From Streptomyces sp. NBC_00878 (lineage in GTDB: Bacteria > Actinomycetota > Actinomycetes > Streptomycetales > Streptomycetaceae), in assembly GCF_026341515.1 (NCBI RefSeq), contig NZ_JAPEOK010000001.1, positions 7,936,001 through 8,000,000 on the forward strand: DNA of 64,000 nt, in the 5' to 3' direction. Shown here piece after piece: positions 42,845-49,940 of this stretch; position 1 is the stretch's first letter, and the number at the start of each line of letters is the position of its first letter. The notes under the pieces are model-generated. The model was not told where the DNA came from and ran no database searches. It worked only from the letters and a program-made list of their open reading frames with translations. The position numbers and the translations under genes are program-made.

Positions 42845-44074
42845 TCAGTCTCTGTCGCCTCTGTCGCCCTTCAGGGTGAGGGCCTGGCCCGCCACCACCA
42901 GCAGCACGTGCTCGCACTCGGTCGCGAACGCCGCGTTGAGGCGGCCGAGTTCGTCGCGGTAGCGACGGCCGGAGGGGGTGGCGGGGACGATGCCGGAGCC
43001 GACCTCGTTCGAGACGGCGACCACCGTGCGGCGGGTCTCGCGGACGGCGGCCGTCAGCTCCTCGATCCGGGCCCGCAGCGCGCGTTCGCCGCCGCCGGCC
43101 CACTCGTCGTCGTCCCACGCGTTCACCGAGTCCATCGCGTCCGTCAGCCACAACGACAGACAGTCGACGAGCAGCGGCGCCCCGTCGTCCTTCAGCAGGG
43201 GCACGAGGTCACAGGTCTCGGTGGTACGCCACGAACCGGGCCGCCGCTCCCGGTGGGCGTGCACGCGGGCGGCCCACTCGCCGTCCCCGTTCCGCGTCCC
43301 GCCGGTGGCCACGTACAGCACATCGGGAAAGGCCTCCAGCCTCCGCTCGGCCTCCACCGACTTCCCGGACCGCGCCCCGCCGAGCACCAGAGTCCGCCGG
43401 GGCACGTCGGGCACGTCCTCGTACACCCCCACGGTCAGCGTCGTACCGTCCGGCACGGCCCGTGCCCCCGCCGCCGCGAGCCGCCGCCGCAGCTCCCGGC
43501 CCGGCGGCACATCGTGGTCGAGGTGCACCGCGATCACGTCCGTGGTCGGCCCGACGGCTCCCGCCATCCGCAGCCGGGCCAGCGCGTCCGGCCGCCCGAC
43601 GACATCGGCGAGCACCATGTCGTACGTCCCGGACGTCCCGGCCGCCGCCTCGTCCAGCCCCGCGGGCGCCGCGCCCGGCGGCAGGTACAGCAGCCGCTGC
43701 CCGTCGGGTCCCGTCACCGCGTACCCGGTCCCCGGCGCGTCCATCGGCACCGCCCGCACCCGATGCCCCGTCAGCAGCGCGAGCTCCCGCCCGTCGGGCA
43801 CCCGCCCCGGCTGCGGCAGCCCGGCCGGCACCTCCACCGCGGGCCCGTCGTGCGGATGCGACAACAACACCTGCCGCACCCCACCCAACGAATGCCCGGC
43901 CCGAGCCGCGGCAAAGGCCGCCCCCGGCGTCAGGTCCAGCAACAGGGCCCCGTCAACCAACAGAGCGGCAGCCGCCCGAGCATCCACACCAAGCGCCACC
44001 GCACAAGCGGCACAGGCACAGTCGGGGCGGGGCAGCCCCGAGGGCCCACCGGTACCAAGCAAAGTAACTTCCAC
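42845..44074 (-). CDS. cobU: MBL-fold domain fused to adenosylcobinamide kinase/guanylyltransferase
   Basis: 409 residues. Residues ~1-210 are metallo-β-lactamase-like (VEVTLLGTGGPSG, VLLSHPHDGPAVE, VIAVHLDHDVPPG); residues ~225-409 are CobU: Walker A LVLGGARSGKSVEAE, YVATGGTRNGDGEWAARVHAHRERR, VDCLSLWLTD. CobU phosphorylates and guanylylates cobinamide. The MBL-like half lacks the full HxHxDH set (HPHDGP), so hydrolase activity is doubtful. GTG 44074 chosen; weak ribosome site. The bifunctional layout is known in Streptomyces. Confidence 0.9.
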   Translation of the reverse strand: MEVTLLGTGGPSGLPRPDCACAACAVALGVDARAAAALLVDGALLLDLTPGAAFAAARAGHSLGGVRQVLLSHPHDGPAVEVPAGLPQPGRVPDGRELALLTGHRVRAVPMDAPGTGYAVTGPDGQRLLYLPPGAAPAGLDEAAAGTSGTYDMVLADVVGRPDALARLRMAGAVGPTTDVIAVHLDHDVPPGRELRRRLAAAGARAVPDGTTLTVGVYEDVPDVPRRTLVLGGARSGKSVEAERRLEAFPDVLYVATGGTRNGDGEWAARVHAHRERRPGSWRTTETCDLVPLLKDDGAPLLVDCLSLWLTDAMDSVNAWDDDEWAGGGERALRARIEELTAAVRETRRTVVAVSNEVGSGIVPATPSGRRYRDELGRLNAAFATECEHVLLVVAGQALTLKGDRGDRD

Positions 44075-44130
44075 GGATCCAATTTTTCCGCGTCGCTCCG
44101 GGTCCTGCGCGTCAGGGGACACGATGCCCC

Positions 44131-44280
44131 GCCTTTCTTTCAGGGGCGCGGGGCTGTGACATTCGCGGCTCCGCCGCGATGGGGGTCCCCCCGCTCATGG
44201 GGGTCCCCCCGCTCGAGCGAAGCCGAGAGTGGGGGAGAAGCCGAGAGTGGGGGAGCGACAAGCCCCCACCAACCCGCAGA
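44131..44280. repeat. Intergenic palindromic repeat family 1, copy H, with nested element
   Basis: TTCAGGGGCGCGGGGCTGTG, TCGCGGCTCCGCCGCG, tandem ATGGGGGTCCCCCCGCTC, CGAGCGAAGCCGAGAG, AGTGGGGGAG then CAAGCCCCCACC. Unlike most copies it is in a divergent gap (cobU start and small-protein start). Confidence 0.85.
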
Positions 44281-44387
44281 CAGCACACAACGGTTCACGA
44301 CCTGCACCTTTGAACACCGCACAACCAGCGGAGCGCCTAGGCTTCAGGGCGAGAGCCCGATCTTGCTGGGAACTTTGGGAGGCTGAC

Positions 44388-44600
44388 ATGGCGGCATGGA
44401 CGTGGCGGTTCGAGAAGACCGACGGGACGGAAGTCCAGCCCGCGGTCCAGCCCGAGGAGTTCACCACCCAGGGCGACGCGGAGTCCTGGCTCGGCGAACA
44501 CTGGAAGGCGCTGTCCGAAGGGGGAGCGGACCAGGTCCGGATCTTCGAGGACGCCACGGAGATCTACGGCCCGATGAGCCTGCACGCCGAGGCTACCTAG
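44388..44600 (+). CDS. Conserved small Streptomyces protein, function unknown
   Basis: 70 residues, acidic: MAAWTWRFEKTDGTEVQPAV, EFTTQGDAESWLGEHWKALSE, IFEDATEIYGPMSLHAEA. GGGAGG is 7 nt before the ATG. I recognise it as a small protein conserved at this place in Streptomyces. No known domain; cytosolic. A strong terminator follows. Confidence 0.8.
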   Translation: MAAWTWRFEKTDGTEVQPAVQPEEFTTQGDAESWLGEHWKALSEGGADQVRIFEDATEIYGPMSLHAEAT

Positions 44601-44620
44601 GCCCGTAGCCCATACGTGTG

Positions 44621-44653
44621 AGGGCCGCTGTCGTAACGAACGACAGCGGCCCT
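44621..44653. terminator. Bidirectional terminator
   Basis: Perfect 13-bp stem AGGGCCGCTGTCG / CGACAGCGGCCCT with a 7-nt loop, between convergent genes (small protein and methyltransferase). A short CTTCCACTGC tandem (44652-44681) follows. Confidence 0.8.
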
Positions 44654-44694
44654 TCCACTGCCTTCCACTGCCTTCCGCCGCCCTCCGCGGGGCC

Positions 44695-45483
44695 TCAGCC
44701 CCGTACGCCGCACAGGTGAAGCAGGGCCGCCACCCGGCGGTACGGATCCGTGCGCCCGGCCCGCTCCTCGGCGGCCAGCAGCGTCTCCACGTCGTCCGGG
44801 ACGGCCGCGTCGTCCGCGGCGGTGTCCGTGAAGACCCGCACCCCGTACCAGGCGTGCAAGGGTGCCCCGATCCCGGCGAGTGTGCCGGTGAGCGCGTCGA
44901 GCCGGTCGGCCCGTACGTCGAGCCCGAGCCGGTTCGTGTACGTGGTGCTGTCGAAGGACGTCAGCGTGTTCGCCCAGTCGCCGGCCAGCCCGGGCCGCAT
45001 GGCCAGCGCGTCGGCGTTCCGTACGAGCAGGGACAGCAGTCCGCCGGGGGCCAGCATCCGGCCAAGTCCGGCGAGCAGGGGGTCGGGCTCCTGGACGTAC
45101 ATCAGCACGCCGTGGCACAGCACCACGTCGAAGGCGCCCGGCAGGAAGTGGACGCCGGTGTCCCGTCCGTCGCTCTCGACGAGCCGCACCCGGCTCCGGA
45201 TCCCCTCCGGCTCGGCGGCGAGGGCCTCACGCGCGACGTCGATCATCCTGGCGTCCTGCTCGACCCCGGTGACCTGATGGCCGGCCCGGGCCAGTCGCAG
45301 CGCCTGCGTGCCCTGGCCCATGCCCACGTCGAGCACGCGCAGCCGCTGCCCGACCGGGAACCGGCCGGCTATCTGCTCGTCGAGCTGCCGGGCGACCAGC
45401 TCCTGCCGTACGACGTCACGCAGGCTGCCCAGCTTGCTCAGCCAGGCCTCGGCGGCGCCCCCTGCGAAGGATGCCGCGCTCAG
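44695..45483 (-). CDS. Class I SAM-dependent methyltransferase
   Basis: About 262 residues. SAM motif I LRVLDVGMGQGTQALRLA, then VTGVEQDARMIDVA, FDVVLCHGVLMYV and APGGLLSLLVRNADALAM, close to the SmtA/CmoM-like group. The start is unclear: no ATG/GTG occurs between the upstream gene's stop and the conserved core. A CTG at 45483 overlapping that stop (CTGA) gives LSAASFAGGAAEAWLSK and is my best guess; it would be translationally coupled to the DUF3043 gene. Substrate unknown. Confidence 0.75.
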   Translation of the reverse strand: MSAASFAGGAAEAWLSKLGSLRDVVRQELVARQLDEQIAGRFPVGQRLRVLDVGMGQGTQALRLARAGHQVTGVEQDARMIDVAREALAAEPEGIRSRVRLVESDGRDTGVHFLPGAFDVVLCHGVLMYVQEPDPLLAGLGRMLAPGGLLSLLVRNADALAMRPGLAGDWANTLTSFDSTTYTNRLGLDVRADRLDALTGTLAGIGAPLHAWYGVRVFTDTAADDAAVPDDVETLLAAEERAGRTDPYRRVAALLHLCGVRG

Positions 45484-46076
45484 GGCCGCTCTCCGCGCTT
45501 GACCTGCGGCTTCGGCAGCCGGAGGCGACGCATCTGGAGGCTGCGCATCAGCGCGTAGGCGACCGCGCCGCGCTTGGGCACGTCCGGGAAGCGCGCGGCC
45601 AGCTGCTTCTTCAGGCGGATCGCGATGCCGATCGAGTCGACCACGATCATCACGATCACGAAGAGCCACAGCAGCAGTGCCACGTTCTGCAGCTGGGCGA
45701 TCCGGACCATGCTCAGTACGAGGATGATCACGGCCAGTGGCAGGAAGAACTCGGCGATGCAGAAGCGCGAGTCGATGAAGTCGCGCGCGAACTTCCGCAC
45801 GGGACCCTTGTCCCGGGCGGGTAGATAGCGCTCGTCACCACTGGCCAGCGCTTCGCGCTGCTTGGCCATGCTGGTACGGCGCTCGTCGCGCTGCCGCTTG
45901 GCGGCCTCCTTGCGCGTCGTCGGCGTATTGGCCACGCTGCGGCGCTGGGACTGGGCCTCACTGCGCTTGGGCGTGGGCCGACCCTTGGGGGCCTGCGGGT
46001 CACGGGGCTGATTGGAGTCGGTCACCGGCGCCTTGTCGGCGTGGGCCTTCTCATCCTTGGCACGGCTACGGAACAC
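45480..46076 (-). CDS. DUF3043 membrane protein
   Basis: 198 residues: hydrophilic, basic N-terminus (VFRSRAKDEKAHADKA, KGRPTPKRSEAQSQRR), DERYLPARDKGPVRKFARDF, two transmembrane segments (EFFLPLAVIILVLSMVRI and LLLWLFVIVMIVVDSIGIAI) and a basic C-terminus. This is the actinobacterial DUF3043 family, conserved upstream of pspA in divergent orientation. GTG at 46076; function unknown. Confidence 0.85.
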   Translation of the reverse strand: MFRSRAKDEKAHADKAPVTDSNQPRDPQAPKGRPTPKRSEAQSQRRSVANTPTTRKEAAKRQRDERRTSMAKQREALASGDERYLPARDKGPVRKFARDFIDSRFCIAEFFLPLAVIILVLSMVRIAQLQNVALLLWLFVIVMIVVDSIGIAIRLKKQLAARFPDVPKRGAVAYALMRSLQMRRLRLPKPQVKRGERP

Positions 46077-46123
46077 AAAACCCAAGGGTACGGGGTGCAG
46101 AGGCATGGACGTCCGCCCAGGGG

Positions 46124-46150
46124 GGAACGATCCGGCAACACCGGTCGTCT
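46124..46150 (+). promoter_or_regulatory. Candidate sigma-E (ECF) promoter upstream of pspA
   Basis: GGAAC (46124-46128) and CGTCT (46146-46150) with a 17-nt spacer match the GGAAC...CGTCT consensus of cell-envelope-stress ECF sigma factors such as SigE. It points toward pspA, ~235 bp before its start codon. The 46077-46384 gap has no gene. Assignment by pattern only. Confidence 0.5.
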
Positions 46151-46384
46151 CTAGGGGGCAGAGGAGCCTGAAAAAGGGGTGGCCGCCCACGGTTTTCCCG
46201 GCCGACCCCGGGGAGAACCCCGGGGGACACCTACTCCCTACGCCGGAGCAAGATCCTTCGTAGTCGTCCTTGGGGATGAGCGCATCGGTCCCCGAACAGT
46301 GCGGTAATGGATGCAGGGCCCGTACTGTGGGTTCTGTTGCAGTCGCTGGAGCTGAAGTCCGTCAGAAGGGGGCGCGCGAAGCCC

Positions 46385-47179
46385 ATGAGCGGTGTCATGA
46401 AGCGTATGGGGATGATCTTCCGCGCGAAGGCGAACAAGGCCCTTGACCGGGCCGAGGACCCGCGCGAAACCCTCGACTACTCGTACCAGAAGCAGCTGGA
46501 GCTGCTGCAGAAAGTGCGCCGGGGTGTCGCCGACGTGGCGACCTCCCGCAAGCGCCTGGAGCTGCAGCTGAACCAGCTCCAGAGCCAGTCCTCCAAGCTG
46601 GAGGACCAGGGCCGCAAGGCGCTCGCGCTCGGCCGGGAGGACCTGGCCCGTGAGGCGCTGTCGCGCCGTGCCGCGCTCCAGCAGCAGGTCACCGACCTGG
46701 AGACGCAGCACCAGACCCTCCAGGGCGAGGAGGAGAAGCTCACCCTCGCGGCGCAGCGGCTCCAGGCCAAGGTCGACGCCTTCCGGACCAAGAAGGAAAC
46801 GATCAAGGCGACGTACACGGCCGCCCAGGCGCAGACCCGGATCGGGGAGGCCTTCTCCGGCATCTCCGAGGAGATGGGCGACGTCGGCATGGCCATCCAG
46901 CGCGCCGAGGACAAGACCGCGCAGCTCCAGGCGCGCGCCGGTGCCATCGACGAGCTGCTCGCCTCCGGCGCCCTCGACGACTCCTCCGGGCTCGCCAAGG
47001 ACGACATCCAGACCGAGCTCGACCGGCTCTCCGGCGGCACGGACGTGGAGCTGGAGCTCCAGCGCATGAAGGCCGAGCTGGCCGGCGGGTCCTCCTCCCA
47101 GCAGGCGATCGAGGGCGGCAAGGGTCAGACTCAGTCCCAGCAGCAGCCGAAGGACACTCCGCGCTTCGACAAGCAGTAG
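46385..47179 (+). CDS. pspA: Phage shock protein A homologue
   Basis: 264 residues, almost entirely coiled coil (about 25-225): MKRMGMIFRAKANKALDRAE, YSYQKQLELLQKVRRGVADV, IGEAFSGISEEMGDVGMAIQ. ESCRT-III superfamily protein that coats damaged inner membranes. ATG 46385 (MSGVMKRMG) matches the S. coelicolor protein; the frame is open 26 codons upstream. A Gln/Gly-rich tail ends the protein. Downstream pspAA is 48 bp away. Confidence 0.95.
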   Translation: MSGVMKRMGMIFRAKANKALDRAEDPRETLDYSYQKQLELLQKVRRGVADVATSRKRLELQLNQLQSQSSKLEDQGRKALALGREDLAREALSRRAALQQQVTDLETQHQTLQGEEEKLTLAAQRLQAKVDAFRTKKETIKATYTAAQAQTRIGEAFSGISEEMGDVGMAIQRAEDKTAQLQARAGAIDELLASGALDDSSGLAKDDIQTELDRLSGGTDVELELQRMKAELAGGSSSQQAIEGGKGQTQSQQQPKDTPRFDKQ

Positions 47180-47227
47180 GCCGGAGGCAGTAGCCGCAGG
47201 CAGTGGTCCCACGCCGAGGAGGGCGTC

Positions 47228-47506
47228 ATGATCGTACGGATCATGGGGGAGGGACAGGTGAGGCTGGACGACGGCCACCTCACCGAACTGAACAAGCTGG
47301 ACGACGAGCTCCTGGCGGAGATGGAGTCCGGTGACGAGGAGGGCTTCCGGCGCACGCTGGGGGCGCTCCTCGACGCGGTCCGCCACCTTGGCACGCCACT
47401 CCCTGACGCCGCCCTCGAACCCTCCGAGCTGATCCTCCCGTCCCCGGACGCGACGCTCACCGAGGTCCGGGAGATGCTGAACGACGACGGCTTGATCCCG
47501 GGCTGA
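47228..47506 (+). CDS. pspAA: PspA-associated protein PspAA
   Basis: 92 residues: MIVRIMGEGQVRLDDGHLTELNKLDDELLA... and a conserved EVREMLNDDGLIPG end. Matches the PspAA family that follows pspA in actinobacteria. A GGAGG sits upstream of the ATG. Probably modulates PspA; mechanism unknown. Its partner PspAB lies at the left edge of this window. Confidence 0.9.
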   Translation: MIVRIMGEGQVRLDDGHLTELNKLDDELLAEMESGDEEGFRRTLGALLDAVRHLGTPLPDAALEPSELILPSPDATLTEVREMLNDDGLIPG

Positions 47507-47511
47507 CTGTC

Positions 47512-47566
47512 TTTAGGGGCGCGGGGAACCGCGCGACCAGCCACACCCAACCCGCACCCGACGACC
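47512..47566. repeat. Intergenic palindromic repeat family 1, copy I (half unit)
   Basis: Only one arm: TTTAGGGGCGCGGGGAACCG followed by CGCGACCAGCCACACC. It is followed at 47568-47640 by a family-2 piece (GGTCTGGGGCGGAGCCCCAG and GGGACGGGTAAGGGCGGCGG). Lies just after pspAA. Confidence 0.75.
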
Positions 47567-47701
47567 CGCCAGACGGGGTCTGGGGCGGAGCCCCAGATGG
47601 ATGGGACGGGTAAGGGCGGCGGGGGCGAAAACCCTGGCCGCGCCCCGATTCCCGTCGGCACCAGTTCCGCCCCCTGCAAGGGCCCCGTACCGTAAACAGG
47701 T

Positions 47702-49099
47702 GTGAGCACACTGGAGCGAGCCCGGAACCGCCTGCGGGCATACCCGCTGCTGGTGGACGGCGCCCTCGCGGCCGCAGTCCTCGCCTGCATGCTCGTCGGC
47801 TCGTTCGCGGACCCGAACGGCCGACACGGCGGCCCGGACTGGGGCGCCCGCACCCCCGACATCCCCAGCCTCGCGCTCATGCTGCTGGCCGCCACGGCCC
47901 TGGTCTTCCGCCGCCGCCACCCCCTGAGGGTCCTCGCCGCGACGAGCGCCCTGTCCGCCGTGGAGTTCGTGACGGGCGACCCCAGGGCCCCCGTCGCGAT
48001 GTCAGCCGTCGTCGCCCTCTACACGGTGGCGTCGGCGACCGACCGGCCCACCACCTGGCGCGTGGGCCTGCTCACCATGACCGTGCTGACAGGGATCGCC
48101 ATGCTCGCCGGCCCCCTGCCCTGGTACGCACAGGAGAACCTCGGCATCTTCGCCTGGACCGGCATGGCCGCCGCCGCGGGCGACGCGGTCCGCAGCCGCC
48201 GCGCCTTCGTACACGCCATACGCGAACGAGCCGAGCGCGCCGAGCGCACACGCGAGGAGGAGGCCCGCCGCCGCGTCGCCGAGGAACGCCTCCGGATCGC
48301 CCGCGACCTGCACGACGTCGTCGCCCACCACATCGCACTCGTCAACGTGCAGGCCGGAGTGGCCGCGCACGTCATGGACAAGCGTCCGGACCAGGCCAAG
48401 GAAGCCCTCGCCCACGTCCGCGAGGCCAGCCGCTCCGCGCTCAACGAACTCCGGGCGACCGTGGGCCTGTTGAGGCAGTCCGGCGACCCCGAGGCGCCCA
48501 CCGAACCCGCCCCGGGCCTGCACCGCCTCGAAGAGCTCGTCGGTACCTTCCGCAGCGCGGGCCTGCCCGTGGAAGTGGCCCGCACCGACCACGGCACCGC
48601 CCTCCCCGCGGCCGTCGACCTGGCCGCGTACCGCGTCATCCAGGAAGCCCTCACCAATGTGCGCAAGCACGCGGGCCCGGACGCGAGGGCCGAGGTCAGC
48701 GTCGTACGCGTGGGGCCGAACGTGGAGATCACCGTCCTCGACAACGGGCCGGGCGACGACGCCGAGGCCCGGCTGGAGGAGAACGGCGGCCACGGGCTTC
48801 TCGGTATGCGCGAGCGGGTCACGGCCCTGAACGGCGTCTGCACCGCCGGACCCCGATACGGAGGCGGCTTCCGGGTCCATGCGATCCTGCCGGTCAAGAG
48901 CCGCACCGGAAGCGCCGCGTCCACAGTGGCGTCCGCATCAGCGGCATCCACGCCAGCGGCATCCACGCCAGCGGCATCCACGCCAGCGGCATCCGCACCG
49001 GCGGCAGCGGCCACCGCATCAACCACCGCATCGCCCACCGCATCGCCCACCGCATCGCCCACCGCATCGCCCAAGGCACCCACGGGGGACCCCGCATGA
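47702..49099 (+). CDS. NarL-type sensor histidine kinase
   Basis: 465 residues. Four to five N-terminal transmembrane segments (about 15-150), a coiled stretch (RERAERAERTREEEARRRV), HisKA_3 with the phospho-acceptor His204 in RDLHDVVAHHIA, and HATPase with DNGPGDD and GGHGLLGMRER. The C-terminal ~60 residues are Ala/Ser/Thr/Pro repeats from tandem 15-bp and 12-bp DNA repeats. Start codon GTG 47702 close to a TACCGTAAACAGGT stretch without ribosome site, perhaps leaderless. Overlaps the response regulator by 4 nt. Confidence 0.93.
   Translation: MSTLERARNRLRAYPLLVDGALAAAVLACMLVGSFADPNGRHGGPDWGARTPDIPSLALMLLAATALVFRRRHPLRVLAATSALSAVEFVTGDPRAPVAMSAVVALYTVASATDRPTTWRVGLLTMTVLTGIAMLAGPLPWYAQENLGIFAWTGMAAAAGDAVRSRRAFVHAIRERAERAERTREEEARRRVAEERLRIARDLHDVVAHHIALVNVQAGVAAHVMDKRPDQAKEALAHVREASRSALNELRATVGLLRQSGDPEAPTEPAPGLHRLEELVGTFRSAGLPVEVARTDHGTALPAAVDLAAYRVIQEALTNVRKHAGPDARAEVSVVRVGPNVEITVLDNGPGDDAEARLEENGGHGLLGMRERVTALNGVCTAGPRYGGGFRVHAILPVKSRTGSAASTVASASAASTPAASTPAASTPAASAPAAAATASTTASPTASPTASPTASPKAPTGDPA
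48945..49075 (+). repeat. In-frame tandem repeats in the kinase tail
   Basis: About four GCCAGCGGCATCCAC 15-bp units (48950-48997) and five ACCGCATCGCCC 12-bp units (49022-49074). All lengths are multiples of three, so copy changes keep the frame. Confidence 0.85.
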
Positions 49100-49776
49100 C
49101 CATCCGCGTCCTGCTCGCCGACGATCAGGCACTGCTGCGCAGCGCGTTCCGCGTCCTGGTCGACTCCGAGCCCGACATGGAGGTCGTCGGAGAAGCCTCG
49201 GACGGGGCGGAGGCGGTGCGCCTGGCCCGCGAGGAACGGGCCGACATCGTGCTCATGGACATCCGCATGCCCGGCACCGACGGTCTCGCCGCGACCCGGC
49301 TCATCAGCGCCGACCCGGGCCTCGCCCACGTACGCGTCGTCATGCTGACGACCTTCGAGGTCGACGAGTACGTGGTGCAGTCGCTGCGCGCCGGAGCCTC
49401 CGGGTTCCTCGGCAAGGGCTCCGAGCCGGACGAACTGCTCAACGCGATCCGGATCGCGGCGGGCGGCGAGGCGCTGTTGTCGCCGGCCGCCACCAAGGGG
49501 CTGATCGCGAAGTTCCTCGCGCAGGGGGACGGCGACGACGACCGGGACCCCGCTCGCGCCGAACGCCTCGAAGCGCTGACCGTCCGGGAGCGCGAGGTCC
49601 TCGTCCAGGTCGCCGGCGGCCACTCGAACGACGAGATCGCCGAGCGCCTCGCGGTCAGCCCGCTCACGGTGAAGACTCACGTCAACCGGGCCATGGCCAA
49701 GCTGGGCGCCCGCGACCGGGCCCAACTGGTGGTTATCGCGTACGAGTCGGGACTGGTACGCCCAAGGGTGGAGTGA
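49096..49776 (+). CDS. NarL/LuxR-type response regulator
   Basis: 226 residues: receiver domain with DD at 9-10, phospho-acceptor D55 (IVLMDIRMPG), K in GFLGKGSEP; C-terminal LuxR HTH LTVREREVLVQVAGGHSNDE ... SPLTVKTHVNRAMAKLGARD. ATG overlaps the kinase stop (ATGA). The RND permease gene 165 bp downstream may be a target. Confidence 0.95.
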   Translation: MTIRVLLADDQALLRSAFRVLVDSEPDMEVVGEASDGAEAVRLAREERADIVLMDIRMPGTDGLAATRLISADPGLAHVRVVMLTTFEVDEYVVQSLRAGASGFLGKGSEPDELLNAIRIAAGGEALLSPAATKGLIAKFLAQGDGDDDRDPARAERLEALTVREREVLVQVAGGHSNDEIAERLAVSPLTVKTHVNRAMAKLGARDRAQLVVIAYESGLVRPRVE

Positions 49777-49940
49777 GCTCCACCCGCGCATACTGCGGTC
49801 GCGGTATGCGCGGCGTAAGGAAACGGGACCTGGGGGCGAGGGGACGGCCTCACCCATGGCTCAGAGTGATAGGCAGACGCTCACATGAGCCCATTCTGCC
49901 GCTCCGCAGCCTCAAGCCACAGAAGAGAGACTCGTCACCC

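Noticed and set aside
41463..44387. Cobalamin riboswitch upstream of cobT or cobU
   Set aside because: I looked for a B12-box-like sequence in both upstream gaps and saw none; the cobU upstream gap is largely repeat copy H.
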